A stretch of 46,618 nucleotides of DNA from Desulfobulbus rhabdoformis. GTDB lineage: Bacteria > Desulfobacterota > Desulfobulbia > Desulfobulbales > Desulfobulbaceae. The notes under the pieces are model-generated. The model had not been told where the DNA came from, did not search any database, and worked only from the letters and a program-made list of their open reading frames with translations. Both the position numbers and the translations under genes were made by a program. This document shows positions 1-8,778 of the stretch, one piece after another. The stretch is from assembly GCF_016919065.1 (NCBI RefSeq), contig NZ_JAFFQA010000043.1:1-46618 (forward strand), given 5' to 3'. The stretch's first letter is position 1, and every line of letters begins with the position of its first letter.

Positions 1-1
1 A

Positions 2-199
2 CGGATCACCAACAAAACGGAAATACCGCTCTTGAGCTGCGCAGATATTGTGGTAATTCTCAAGGCTACTTTGCCCCGACGAGACATTACGGAATCTGAA
101 ATGTTGGAGCAGTTGGAAAAGCGACACAGAAAACGACAGGCATCCATCGATTCTGCGTATAAAGCACAGAGTGAAGAGAAGTTATGCTCTGCCGGATGA
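2..199 (+). CDS. C-terminal fragment of a probable IS transposase (family not assigned)
   Basis: An open frame enters from the window edge and ends at TGA 197-199, giving 65 residues with no start inside the window. The tail contains LLSCADIVVILKATLPRR and a very basic stretch, KRHRKRQASIDSAY, ending in a short charged tail. That layout resembles the C-terminus of DDE-type transposases, but no catalytic residue lies within this piece and I cannot assign an IS family. After it, 257 bases carry no gene apart from the terminator of the next, oppositely oriented gene. It could equally be another basic DNA-binding protein. The frame is clear; the functional call is weak. Confidence 0.45.
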   Translation, partial: RITNKTEIPLLSCADIVVILKATLPRRDITESEMLEQLEKRHRKRQASIDSAYKAQSEEKLCSAG

Positions 200-365
200 T
201 CCCCAAAGTAGAACTAAAAGACAAAGCCCCAAATTCTTCTAGCTTTCCTCTCGTTTTTATGTGCATCCCTCTGATTTCATATGGTGTATTTACCGCTCAA
301 CAGCGGTAGTTCCCCGCTTTTCACCTCTTTTTGCGTCGATTGAATAGCCTTGGGAACGCCCCTGC

Positions 366-395
366 AAAAAAAAACCGCACTCAAAGAGTACGGTT
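366..395 (-). terminator. Rho-independent terminator of the DUF445 gene
   Basis: On the minus strand a 10-bp stem (AACCGTACTC with GAGTGCGGTT, one G-T pair, 3-nt loop) is followed by nine T residues (366-374 read as A on the plus strand). It lies about 60 bases past the stop of the minus-strand DUF445 gene, where a terminator is expected. Confidence 0.8.
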
Positions 396-456
396 CGGGC
401 GATAGCGCATTTGAAAGAGCTTCACCAAGAAACTTTTCGTTGCCAGAAAAGAGTGC

Positions 457-2061
457 TTATAAAAACTCCACCAGCACCAGGTTAATCAGGCCAAGGACAA
501 ACCCAAGAAACGCGCCAAAAAGGTTTATATATTTAAACTGTTCCTCCATGATGGAGAGCAGCAGTTTTTCAAGTTGCAACAGATCCAGCCCATCTATTTT
601 TTCCGTTACAAGCCGCTTGATGTTGAGCGATTTTACCACACCAGGAACTTCCTGAAGGAGCATACGACTGATGGTTACAGACAGTGCGTTATTGAACCCT
701 TGGCGAACCCCTCCGGGCACCACATGGTAAAGCAGACCAATGGGACGTTTGATCAGGGCATCGACCATGGCCCCCAACATGGTATTAACAAGCCGCTGGG
801 TTTTGTGTGAGCGTAACAGCGCCAGGATCTCAGCGCTGAATACTTCACGAAGTTGGGCACCCTGCTCTTTGCCAAAAAATTTCTCCCCAAGCTCGGCACA
901 ATGCATCTGGCCGTTATCGATGAGATCTTCCATGCTGACGTGAACCATGGCGCTGATGTTATTGAGCGCGCCATCCTGCTGCATGAGCTCAAGCAGCTGA
1001 CGTGCTGTTGCACGGCAAAAATCTCCCAGCTGTTCGTCACTGACATTTTCCAGAAGTTCAGAAAGTGGCTTGTGCAACAACTCGTCAATGGCAGTATCCA
1101 GAGAGGCATGGAAGCGTTGTTGGATTTCAGGGCTGGAGAGCCAGGCAACCAGGTCGTCCTCTTTGCCCGCAAGGTATTCGCCGACTTTGTCTTCCAGTGA
1201 TTCTTTCTCCAAGAATCCACGGGCCATTGCCCCCATGGGGCCTAGCGAATCAAGGAAATGATCCACCCCTTTGAGCACCCCGGAGATCACCTGACCACGA
1301 ATGAGGGGATCCGCCACCTGATGCCCCATGCTCGCAAGAATTCTGGCTGCATGGGTACGGGCAAAGGATTTCAGCAGCCCCGTCACTTCCTCCGGTAGCA
1401 GATCGTTGAGCGTTTTCCCCTGGGCAGCTGATTTGCGTATTCCCTGGGCCAGAGTGTCACCCAGCCAGAGCCCCACCTGTGGTCCCCCCAGAAGATCACG
1501 CAGGATTTCATTGAATACCAGATAAATTTCCCGGCGGTTTTCCGGCGCCAGCAGATCGTTTATCTCCCGGGTGGCCATGGCATCCAGTCGGGCATCAATA
1601 GATGCTCGTAGTTGCGCCTCAAACTGCTCTGTCGCCAGATACTGCTTTACGCCTTCGTTGAGCTGGTATTTGAGGGTTTTGATCCCGATTTTAAAGTACG
1701 CCTTAAAACGGCGAGGAATTTCATCTCCGATGGGGCCAAGATCCCGCATCATTATTTCGCGTACCCGGCGGTCAACCAGATTCGCCAGGTGCTCCTGAAA
1801 GGGCTCCTCGGAGACGGCCGCACCGATGTCTTTACTGGTGAGCAGGTGCTGCCCCACCATTTCGCCAATATTTTCAGCAAGCGCGTGGCGTTTGGAAGGA
1901 ATAACTCCCGGAGTCATCGGCACCTGCATGCCAAAGACAAACCAGGGTTCAAGCGGCCGAAACAGCATGCGAATGGCAACTCTGTTGGTCAGGTAGCCGA
2001 TAAAGGCACCAATACAGGGGTGAGCAACGGTCGTCAGCAGGGAGATATCAAAGGCTAGCAC
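457..2061 (-). CDS. DUF445 family membrane protein
   Basis: This 534-residue protein matches the DUF445 (YheB/YjiN-like) pattern. A hydrophobic N-terminal segment (about residues 8-34) runs into the family-typical GYLTNRVAIRMLFRP motif. A long, helical, charged middle part follows, and a C-terminal hydrophobic segment (about 511-534) ends the protein at the membrane. The function of the family is not established; members are thought to be envelope-associated. Start: the first codon is GTG at 2059-2061, preceded by an AGGAAA ribosome site; no better ATG lies upstream. The gene stands alone, with its own terminator. Upstream, a palindromic repeat (2093-2170) separates it from the HAD phosphatase gene on the same strand, so co-transcription is possible. 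Family assignment is fairly sure; role is unknown. Confidence 0.85.
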   Translation of the reverse strand: MLAFDISLLTTVAHPCIGAFIGYLTNRVAIRMLFRPLEPWFVFGMQVPMTPGVIPSKRHALAENIGEMVGQHLLTSKDIGAAVSEEPFQEHLANLVDRRVREIMMRDLGPIGDEIPRRFKAYFKIGIKTLKYQLNEGVKQYLATEQFEAQLRASIDARLDAMATREINDLLAPENRREIYLVFNEILRDLLGGPQVGLWLGDTLAQGIRKSAAQGKTLNDLLPEEVTGLLKSFARTHAARILASMGHQVADPLIRGQVISGVLKGVDHFLDSLGPMGAMARGFLEKESLEDKVGEYLAGKEDDLVAWLSSPEIQQRFHASLDTAIDELLHKPLSELLENVSDEQLGDFCRATARQLLELMQQDGALNNISAMVHVSMEDLIDNGQMHCAELGEKFFGKEQGAQLREVFSAEILALLRSHKTQRLVNTMLGAMVDALIKRPIGLLYHVVPGGVRQGFNNALSVTISRMLLQEVPGVVKSLNIKRLVTEKIDGLDLLQLEKLLLSIMEEQFKYINLFGAFLGFVLGLINLVLVEFL

Positions 2062-2092
2062 GTGGTATTTCCTGAGGGGTAAAGATTAACAA

Positions 2093-2170
2093 GTGTCCGT
2101 CCAGAAATGAGGATTTTTGTTCAAGTTCAGGTAAACCCAGACTCCGAAAAGATCGTTTCTGGATGGGCAC
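2093..2170. repeat. Palindromic intergenic repeat, GTGTCCGTCCAGAAA type, copy 1
   Basis: The element opens with GTGTCCGTCCAGAAA and closes with TTTCTGGATGGGCAC, an imperfect inverted copy of the opening. The same 15-mer opens a similar palindrome at 35032, also directly behind a stop codon. The right end touches the stop codon of the gph-like gene. It may form a stem in RNA and act as a 3'-end stabiliser; that role is inference. Confidence 0.6.
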
Positions 2171-2835
2171 TAACAAGAAGCAGCCAGAGCAATGGGCAGC
2201 AACTCCTGGGGATGACGGATCAAATGGGCAGCACCTGCCTCTTGAAGCTCTTTGGCATCACGAAAACCCCAAAGCACCCCGACCGAATCCATGCCAGCCG
2301 AACGGGCCGTGTGCATGTCAATGGAGGTATCCCCCACATAAAGGACCTCTTGAGGCGTGCACCCAAGGTACTCGGCGGCTTCCAGGGCACCTGCGGGGTC
2401 GGGCTTTTTAGCGATCCCCTCGCGCTGGCCAAAGATTGGCTGAAACGGCCACTGGGGGAGCATTTTTTTCACACAGAGTAGCGTAAAATCATGAGGTTTA
2501 TTGGAAAGGATGGCTACCTGCAGACCTGCATCCACCAGCTGATTCAGCATTTCGGGTACACCGGTATAGGGTGCAGTACGATCATGCCAGGTCTTGGCGT
2601 AGATACGTTCAAAGGCTGTCATCGTAGCCGCAACAGTCTCGGGCTGGCGCTGGTTCTCAGGTAAAATCCGTTCCATCAAGATAGAGAGCCCCGCTCCCAC
2701 AAAATAACGGTAGGCATCAACGGGGTGCGTGGGCAGAGAAAACTCTGCAAGTACCCTGTTGCCAGCATTGGCCAGATCTTCCAGGGTATCGAGTAAGGTC
2801 CCATCAAGATCAAACAGGACCGCTTTATACGACAT
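2170..2835 (-). CDS. gph: HAD-family phosphatase, phosphoglycolate phosphatase-like
   Basis: This 221-residue protein of the haloacid dehalogenase superfamily has the usual Gph/PGP length. Motif I is FDLDGTLLDT with nucleophile Asp9 and acid/base Asp11. A helical cap follows (about 15-85), then motif II (ILSNKP), motif III Lys in IAKKPDP, and motif IV GDTSIDMHTARSAGM supplying the Mg-binding aspartates. Gph-type enzymes hydrolyse 2-phosphoglycolate and related small phosphomonoesters in the cytosol. The exact substrate cannot be read from sequence, since pyrophosphatase PpaX and other HAD enzymes share these motifs. Start ATG has a strong AAAGGAG site seven bases upstream. The gene is on the same strand as, and upstream of, the DUF445 gene. 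Confidence 0.82.
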   Translation of the reverse strand: MSYKAVLFDLDGTLLDTLEDLANAGNRVLAEFSLPTHPVDAYRYFVGAGLSILMERILPENQRQPETVAATMTAFERIYAKTWHDRTAPYTGVPEMLNQLVDAGLQVAILSNKPHDFTLLCVKKMLPQWPFQPIFGQREGIAKKPDPAGALEAAEYLGCTPQEVLYVGDTSIDMHTARSAGMDSVGVLWGFRDAKELQEAGAAHLIRHPQELLPIALAASC

Positions 2836-3285
2836 GATTCAACTCCTTTAAAACGTGGGGGACAGCTTAAACGCCGCCAACTAATGTTCGTTCAGAAACG
2901 ACTCAAGGAAATCTTGAACGATGAGGGAAGACTATAACCATGGCCTTTCCCGCTCGTAAACGATTTTATCCCCGGAATCTTCCCGGGACAGGGTGAAATA
3001 ATCGCTGGACTGTGTTTTTCCTGTACATCGTCCCTGGATGGGATACACTTGAAAAAATGAATTGTTTAAAATATATATCAACCGATAGCCTTTGCAACAA
3101 CAGGGTTTTTATTCGTCCCTGCGCTCCCCGATCCTGCATGAGCTGGGGAGGTCGCCACACAGCATCCGAGACGCTCGCGACACCCCGGTAAAAAACATTT
3201 TTTCGAAACCTTATCAACAAAGAGCCTGATACACCGCCACATTCCGCGGACAGAGGCTTCCTGTTTCCCCTTTCACGGTACCTGC
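2836..3285. other. Intergenic region between gph-like gene and ftsE
   Basis: These 450 bases separate divergent genes. I see no coding frame with a plausible start. Visible items are a 7-bp inverted repeat (TCGTTCA 2888-2894 with TGAACGA 2915-2921) and the candidate ftsE promoter at 3049-3077. Confidence 0.6.
3049..3077 (+). promoter_or_regulatory. Candidate sigma70 promoter for the ftsE operon
   Basis: A -35-like TTGAAA (3049-3054) and a -10-like TATATA (3072-3077) are separated by 17 bases in an AT-rich stretch. It points at ftsE and leaves a leader of about 200 bases. The call rests on consensus matching only. Confidence 0.4.
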
Positions 3286-4035
3286 ATGGCCAGCACAACG
3301 ATTCCGCCTGATGTGATGATCGACCTGATCAAGGTCTCTAAGACCTATCCTCCCGAGGTTCAGGCGCTTGTGGATGTCTCTTTAAGTATTCAGCGTGGGG
3401 AGATTGTATATCTTACCGGTATGAGTGGTGCCGGCAAGACCACTCTCCTGCGTCTGATCAGCCGTATGGAAAAACCCACCAAGGGGATGATCGATGTGGC
3501 GGGCTTTGACCTGGGCAAACTGCCGCAACGCAATATGCACCTGCTGCGCCGCAAAATCGGCATGGCTTACCAGGATTTTAAACTCCTGCCCGAACGAACC
3601 GTAGCCGACAACATCGCCATTGCCATGGAGGTGCTCTACACCCCTAAAAGGACCATGGAACGGAGAACGCGTGAACTCCTGGAGCAGCTCGATTTAAGCC
3701 ATAAATATGCAACCCGCGCAGGGGAACTCTCCCGAGGGGAACAGCAGCGGGTGACCATTGCCAGGGCCGTGGCCAACGTTCCGGAAATTATTCTCGCCGA
3801 CGAACCCACCGGAAATCTGGATGGGGAGACAACTGCCCGGGTGATGGATCTCTTTTACCGGCTCAACCGCAAGGGCTCCACCCTGCTTATTGCCACCCAC
3901 GACACACGGCTCTACCGCCATGACAAAGACCGGGTGATTGAACTGCGCTTTGGCCGCCTGCAATCGGCTGCACAAACTCGCGTCATCAAGGCCGAAGATC
4001 AACCTGAGACCACCGAAATCCAGGAGGGGCTGTAA
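3286..4035 (+). CDS. ftsE: Cell division ATP-binding protein FtsE
   Basis: FtsE is the ATPase of the FtsEX complex, an ABC-type machine at the divisome that transmits ATP hydrolysis through FtsX to periplasmic cell-wall hydrolase activators. The 249-residue protein shows Walker A GMSGAGKTT (about residues 46-54), the ABC signature LSRGEQQRV, Walker B IILADEPTGNLD and the H-loop ATHDTR. Identity is confirmed by ftsX immediately downstream. Start is uncertain: ATG 3286 gives an unusual 10-residue extension, while family members normally begin near MIDLIKVSKTY, which would be ATG 3316 (or GTG 3313). No strong ribosome site decides between them. The C-terminal tail after about residue 225 is charged and slightly longer than in short FtsE proteins. 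First gene of a four-gene cell envelope operon. Confidence 0.93.
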   Translation: MASTTIPPDVMIDLIKVSKTYPPEVQALVDVSLSIQRGEIVYLTGMSGAGKTTLLRLISRMEKPTKGMIDVAGFDLGKLPQRNMHLLRRKIGMAYQDFKLLPERTVADNIAIAMEVLYTPKRTMERRTRELLEQLDLSHKYATRAGELSRGEQQRVTIARAVANVPEIILADEPTGNLDGETTARVMDLFYRLNRKGSTLLIATHDTRLYRHDKDRVIELRFGRLQSAAQTRVIKAEDQPETTEIQEGL

Positions 4036-4037
4036 CC

Positions 4038-4922
4038 ATGCGCTTTCTCGCGGTCACCTTTGGCCATACTATGCGGAATATGCTGCTGACCTGGAAATCA
4101 CAGTGCATGACCCTGTTTACGGTTTCACTGTCAGTCTTGATTTTTTCCTTTTTTTATCTGGTGTATGCCAATGCCCTGCAGGTCAGCGCCTCGCTGGACG
4201 ACGACCTGCGGTTAATTGTCTACCTTGACGAGGCTCCCTCACCACCAATGCAGGCCCAGTATCGCTCAAAAATTCTCAAATTCGACCAGGTCGAAAAGAT
4301 TGAGTTTATCAGCAGTCAAGACGCCTATCAACGTTTTGAGCAGGCCCTGGGAACAAATGCCGATGTGCTCACCGGGGTACCGGAAGATTTCCTGCCCCCA
4401 TCCATCGAGGTCTACCCCATTCGCTCACTGGACAGCCTCTCACGGATCAAGCGGTTCTCTGATTACCTGCAGACCCTGCCCGGCGTGCTCAAGGTGCAAT
4501 ACGGCAAACAGTGGATTGACCGCTTCCACTCCTTTATTCAGCTGATTCGTGTGGTAATCATCCTCTCAGGGGCTCTTCTCGTCATGACCACCACCTTTAT
4601 GGTGGCCCATACCATACGCCTCACTCTGGTCTCGCGACAGCAGGAGCTTGAGCTACTGCGTCTGGTAGGCGCCACCAACAATTATATTCGCACCCCCTTT
4701 CTCTTTGAAGGGGCACTGCAGGGGTTCATCGGTGCGGCAAGTGGCATGGGGGCACTCCTGCTGCTGTATAACTGGATCAAACTCCAGTTTGCAGGCCCTG
4801 CCACCACCACCTTGCCCTTCACTTTTTTAAGCTGGCCAGTCATAGGCCTGTTAATTGGCCTGGCAACGCTCCTCTGCATCCTTGGCAGTTTTTCAGCCAT
4901 TCGACGATTTACCCGGTTGTAA
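4038..4922 (+). CDS. ftsX: Cell division protein FtsX (permease-like)
   Basis: This is the membrane partner of FtsE. The 294-residue protein has the FtsX topology: a first membrane helix (about residues 27-50), a periplasmic loop of about 110 residues that in the family contacts the hydrolase activator, then three closely spaced helices (about 172-193, 217-240, 265-288). The short motif LVSRQQELELLRLVGA between helices 2 and 3 is typical of the cytoplasmic loop. It does not transport substrates in known systems; it relays a conformational signal to a LytM-domain activator such as EnvC. A strong GGAGGGG ribosome site lies inside the last codons of ftsE, with only a few bases between the genes, so translation is probably coupled. 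Confidence 0.93.
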   Translation: MRFLAVTFGHTMRNMLLTWKSQCMTLFTVSLSVLIFSFFYLVYANALQVSASLDDDLRLIVYLDEAPSPPMQAQYRSKILKFDQVEKIEFISSQDAYQRFEQALGTNADVLTGVPEDFLPPSIEVYPIRSLDSLSRIKRFSDYLQTLPGVLKVQYGKQWIDRFHSFIQLIRVVIILSGALLVMTTTFMVAHTIRLTLVSRQQELELLRLVGATNNYIRTPFLFEGALQGFIGAASGMGALLLLYNWIKLQFAGPATTTLPFTFLSWPVIGLLIGLATLLCILGSFSAIRRFTRL

Positions 4923-4928
4923 ACGCTG

Positions 4929-6080
4929 ATGAAACGTATTTTCTATACAACGGCCTGCATCCTTGCCCTTGCGCAGTGGTGCCCTGCCCAGGCCTCGAGA
5001 CAGCAAGATGCCATCACCATTGGCAAGCTGCGTTTTGGCATCAACGACCAGGAACTGCTCATCGAAAAGAGCAAAGAAAAAGAACAGCTTCTGTTGCACG
5101 ATCTTACGCGACTTAACCAACAGCTTCGGACGCATCAGCAAAAAATCAAGACACTGAAAGAAAAAATTGCCACCCAGCAGCAGCTCCTCAAAGCCAGAGA
5201 ACAGGAGATGATCAGTCTTATGCAGCAGAACGAAAGCCTGCGCAACAGCCTGGTCAAACGACTCAAAGCCTATTATCTCACTGGCCAAAATGGTTTTTTT
5301 TCTATCGCTTTCTCCGGTAAAACACTACCGGAGATGCTTCTAAGCCAGGATGCCTTTGCCTACCTGGTCACCTACGACCAGGATCTTTTCAACGAATACC
5401 GCGCCAGCATCGCGGAGATCAAGCGAGGCACAGAGGCAAAAATCCTGGAAAAATCCATGCTGGAAAAATTTCTGGCGGACGCGGATGCAGAAAACCAGAC
5501 CCTGCAACAAACAGTGGCTGAAAAAGATGCGCTGCTTGCGCAGGTCCAGGCCCAAAAAGGGCTGTATAAACTCGCTTTAAAAGAGATGCGTAAGGCCGAA
5601 CGCGAACTTGAAGCATCGTTGCAAGGTGGACAACAAGGTGATAGAAGCGACCAGCAAGGACGCTTTCTTGACAATAAAGGGTTGCTTCCACCGCCACTTT
5701 GGGGAAAGGTTGTCCGTGGATTTCACCAGAGCGGTGATAATGGTGATACCACCTTTGCCAATGGACTCTCCATTCAAACACCTGCAGCCAGTGAAGTTTT
5801 TGCTATCTTTGGTGGCACAGTGCTCTTTGCAGGTCCCATGCGCGGGTACGGCAAAATGATCATTATCGATCACCACCAGCAGTATTATTCCGTTTCTGCA
5901 CGACTTGGTCAGGTTTCCGTGCAGGTGGGAGATCGGGTTGAACAGGGCCAGGTCCTTGGCGCCACCGAAGAAAAGAGTTTTCGCCCTGGAGGTGAATTCT
6001 ATTTTGAAATTCGCCGGGACGCGGTTGCGGAAAATCCGCTCCACTGGTTGAGGCCGGATAGCCTCGAACAGTCCAAGTAA
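4929..6080 (+). CDS. envC: EnvC-like murein hydrolase activator with degenerate LytM domain
   Basis: The predicted periplasmic partner of FtsEX, it would activate septal N-acetylmuramoyl-L-alanine amidases. The 383-residue protein has a signal peptide (about 1-22, cut after PAQA), two long coiled-coil segments (about 40-110 and 160-235) and a C-terminal M23/LytM fold (about 285-380). The usual LytM zinc ligands are missing. The expected H-x3-D region reads NGLSIQTP, the expected HLS-type histidine reads YSVSARLG, and the expected LHFEIR reads FYFEIR. Loss of zinc ligands is the hallmark of EnvC-type activators, which bind amidases rather than cut peptidoglycan. It lies six bases after ftsX and before a C-terminal processing protease gene. 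The alternative, an active M23 peptidase, is unlikely. Confidence 0.85.
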   Translation: MKRIFYTTACILALAQWCPAQASRQQDAITIGKLRFGINDQELLIEKSKEKEQLLLHDLTRLNQQLRTHQQKIKTLKEKIATQQQLLKAREQEMISLMQQNESLRNSLVKRLKAYYLTGQNGFFSIAFSGKTLPEMLLSQDAFAYLVTYDQDLFNEYRASIAEIKRGTEAKILEKSMLEKFLADADAENQTLQQTVAEKDALLAQVQAQKGLYKLALKEMRKAERELEASLQGGQQGDRSDQQGRFLDNKGLLPPPLWGKVVRGFHQSGDNGDTTFANGLSIQTPAASEVFAIFGGTVLFAGPMRGYGKMIIIDHHQQYYSVSARLGQVSVQVGDRVEQGQVLGATEEKSFRPGGEFYFEIRRDAVAENPLHWLRPDSLEQSK

Positions 6081-6323
6081 AGCCCCTTTGAGGGCAACAA
6101 GTAAGGATTCCCATTGCCACACCGGCAAAACCCCGCTAAACTGCCAGATATTCGAAATATGTTCATCTTCCACTTTCACCCCTTTTCCATGGATTCAGAT
6201 CTACTGTAGCCTTCACCGAGTCTTTTTGAGGTATCACTTTTGCGCAGACTGCCGGGACCACAGACACAATCACTTCGATCAACTGGTCAACCAGGACTCA
6301 TGCACTCCCATCCCCTCACCATC

Positions 6324-7670
6324 ATGATACGGTCTATTTTCACGCTTATTCTCTGTTGTTGTCTCTCTGTTTCTTCTGTGCTTGCTGAAACAGACAAGCA
6401 AGAGCGAGACCTGTACCGAGATCTGGAAACCTTTGCCAACGTCCTGACGCTTATCCAGCAATACTATGTCGATGAGGTCGATTCAGGCAAGGTGCTGACC
6501 GGGGCAATCAACGGTATGCTCAGTTCTCTGGACCCGCACTCGGCCTACATGACGGCTGAGGATTTTCGTGCACTGGAGGAAGAGACATCCGGCAGCTTTA
6601 CCGGGATTGGGGTTGAGATCTCCATCCGTGATGGGGTGCTGACCGCTGTTACCCCCATTGAAGGGACTCCTGCAGACAGGCAGGGCATCCAGCCCGGCGA
6701 CCAGATCGTCCGCATCAATGGCAAGCTGACCAAGACCATGAACCTGATGGAAGCAGTGAAGATGCTGCGGGGCGAGGTTGGCACCAAGGTCACTATTACC
6801 ATCCACCGAAAGCAGTGGAAAACCCCCAAAGATTATACCCTGACCCGGGAAGCAATTCCTCTGGTCTCGGTGAATTCCATGGTGCTGGAACCAGGCTATG
6901 GTTACATTCGCATCTCCAACTTTCAGACCTCCACCACCAAAGACGTTGTCAGCGCTCTTGCCGGTTTGCGTAAAAAAGAGCGACTCCAGGGGCTGATCCT
7001 TGACCTGCGCAATAACCCAGGTGGCCTGCTCGACCAGGCGGTCAACGTCTCAGATCTCTTCTTGGATAAGGGCGTGATTGTGACCACCAAGGGACGATTC
7101 AAGGAAGAGCAGATGGTCTTTGAAGCACATCCGACCGGGGGAGGGAATACCTTTTCCATGGTGGTGCTGGTGAACAGTGGCAGTGCCAGTGGCTCGGAAA
7201 TTGTGGCAGGCGCCCTGCAAGATCACAAACGGGCCATAATACTTGGGACCACCACCTTTGGCAAAGGCTCGGTTCAGACAGTCTTGCCGCTTCCCGAAGG
7301 GGCGGGGCTACGCCTGACCACAGCCAAATACTATACTCCATCGGGTGACTCTATTCAGGCAACCGGCATTAAACCGGATATGATTGTCCCTCTGGTGCCG
7401 GTTATTCCTGAAACGGAAAATGTAACCGAGGCAGCCGCAGCCAACACAACCATTCGGGAAAAAGATCTGCCCAATCACCTGAAAAATGAAACCTTGGCAC
7501 CGGGTTATCGGCCAGCCAAGGAAAAAGAGATGGGCAATCAGGAAGAGAATTTTCAACGGGTGGATGAAATCGAGCAGGTCAGCAAGCGTCTGGAGAAGGA
7601 CAACCAGCTGCGCACCGCGCTGATTATCCTTAAAAGCCTCGACTTTGCCGCAGATCAGGCGACCGATTAA
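6324..7670 (+). CDS. ctpA: C-terminal processing peptidase, S41A family (CtpA/Prc type)
   Basis: A periplasmic PDZ protease that in the family trims C-termini of envelope proteins, often peptidoglycan hydrolases. I place the start at ATG 6324, because the protein then begins with a clean signal peptide (MIRSIFTLILCCC, cut near VLA), giving about 449 residues. The open frame extends upstream to 6240 without signal-like sequence. A PDZ domain (about 70-160 from this start) includes GIGVEI and GDQIVRINGK. The catalytic serine lies in NSGSASGSEIVAG and the general-base lysine in TTFGKGSVQT. The last 90 residues are charged, with a Pro-rich linker. Its position after the EnvC-like gene fits a shared role in septal wall remodelling; a gap of about 240 bases suggests it may also have its own promoter. 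Confidence 0.9.
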   Translation: MIRSIFTLILCCCLSVSSVLAETDKQERDLYRDLETFANVLTLIQQYYVDEVDSGKVLTGAINGMLSSLDPHSAYMTAEDFRALEEETSGSFTGIGVEISIRDGVLTAVTPIEGTPADRQGIQPGDQIVRINGKLTKTMNLMEAVKMLRGEVGTKVTITIHRKQWKTPKDYTLTREAIPLVSVNSMVLEPGYGYIRISNFQTSTTKDVVSALAGLRKKERLQGLILDLRNNPGGLLDQAVNVSDLFLDKGVIVTTKGRFKEEQMVFEAHPTGGGNTFSMVVLVNSGSASGSEIVAGALQDHKRAIILGTTTFGKGSVQTVLPLPEGAGLRLTTAKYYTPSGDSIQATGIKPDMIVPLVPVIPETENVTEAAAANTTIREKDLPNHLKNETLAPGYRPAKEKEMGNQEENFQRVDEIEQVSKRLEKDNQLRTALIILKSLDFAADQATD

Positions 7671-7746
7671 GAATGCGCCAATTTTTTTGGGTGTATCAGG
7701 AAAAAATTAACTTCCGCCAGGCAGAGCAAGTGACCGAAGCTCCCTT

Positions 7747-8646
7747 TCAGGCCAGCCCCAGATCCCTCAAGATATTTTGATTTGAGCTCCAGTTCTTGCG
7801 CACCTTGATCCAGAGGTGCAGCTGCACCTTACAGCCCAGCAGATGCTCGATATCAGCGGTGGACTGCTGACGAATCGTGGCCAGCATCCGTCCCTTCTGT
7901 CCGACCAGAATACCCTTTTGCGAGCTTCGCTCCACCATGATAGTGGCATGAATCACCACGGGTTCGCCCTCTTCAAACTGATCGATCACCACCGCGGTTG
8001 AATAGGGGACCTCGTCACGGGTCAGGAGAAAGACCTTTTCCCGGATAATCTCCGAGGCGATGAATCGCTCAGTAGCATCGGTGGGCAGATCATCGGGATA
8101 GTACTGGGGGCCTTCGGGCAGATGTTTGACCAGCTCCTCGGTCAGGGTATCGACAGCGCTCCCTTCCAGTGCCGAGATAGGGACGATGGCGCTGAAGGGA
8201 TGCAGTTTCCCGTACCACTCCATCACCGGCAAGAGCCGTGGCGGATCAAGCAGATCCACCTTGTTGAGGGCCAGAACCACCGGTGCCTGGACCTTGTCCA
8301 GATAACTCTTGTACTCCTCGGCCCGTTGATCCAGTTTTTTGGGAGGCATGTCGGTGGCATCCACCAGAAACAGGACCACGTCCGCCTCGGACAGACTCTC
8401 CATGGCAACCCGCACCATCTGCCGGTTCATCTCCTCCCGTGCTTTATGCAACCCCGGTGTATCCAACAAGATCATCTGATAGTGTTCGCCGGTGACAATG
8501 CCCATAATGCGGTTACGGGTGGTTTGCGGCTTGGGGGTAACGATGGCAATTTTCAATTGTAACAAGTGGTTAAGCAGCGTTGACTTTCCGGCGTTTGGGG
8601 GACCTATAATCGCTGTTACCCCGGATTGGTGGCTGGTCGTCTTCAA
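7747..8646 (-). CDS. era: GTPase Era
   Basis: Era is an essential GTPase that binds the 3' end of 16S rRNA and helps 30S subunit maturation. The 299-residue protein shows G1 GPPNAGKST (about 15-23), G2 TTRNRIMG, G3 DTPGLH, G4 ALNKVDLL and G5 SALEG. A C-terminal type-II KH domain follows (about 205-290), with the family motif EKGILVGQKGRMLATIR-like region. The start is a TTG (8644-8646); the frame stays open further upstream but offers no ATG or GTG, and the TTG start gives the family-typical N-terminus before the G1 loop. The gene converges with ctpA and diverges from the RNB exoribonuclease gene. Confidence 0.94.
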   Translation of the reverse strand: MKTTSHQSGVTAIIGPPNAGKSTLLNHLLQLKIAIVTPKPQTTRNRIMGIVTGEHYQMILLDTPGLHKAREEMNRQMVRVAMESLSEADVVLFLVDATDMPPKKLDQRAEEYKSYLDKVQAPVVLALNKVDLLDPPRLLPVMEWYGKLHPFSAIVPISALEGSAVDTLTEELVKHLPEGPQYYPDDLPTDATERFIASEIIREKVFLLTRDEVPYSTAVVIDQFEEGEPVVIHATIMVERSSQKGILVGQKGRMLATIRQQSTADIEHLLGCKVQLHLWIKVRKNWSSNQNILRDLGLA

Positions 8647-8778
8647 AATAAATGCGTACCTCGTGCAGCTCGCCGGGGAAAATTCCCCGAAGAAATTAAT
8701 GACAAAGAGGTGGAATCCTGCTATCCACTGTAACTTACCTATTACAATGACCTCTCAATTGCGCAAAGTAAAGTACCA

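Noticed and set aside
2966..3298. A 110-codon minus-strand frame in the gap before ftsE
   Set aside because: It has a Cys/Arg-rich composition unlike the neighbours, no ribosome site, and covers the candidate ftsE promoter.
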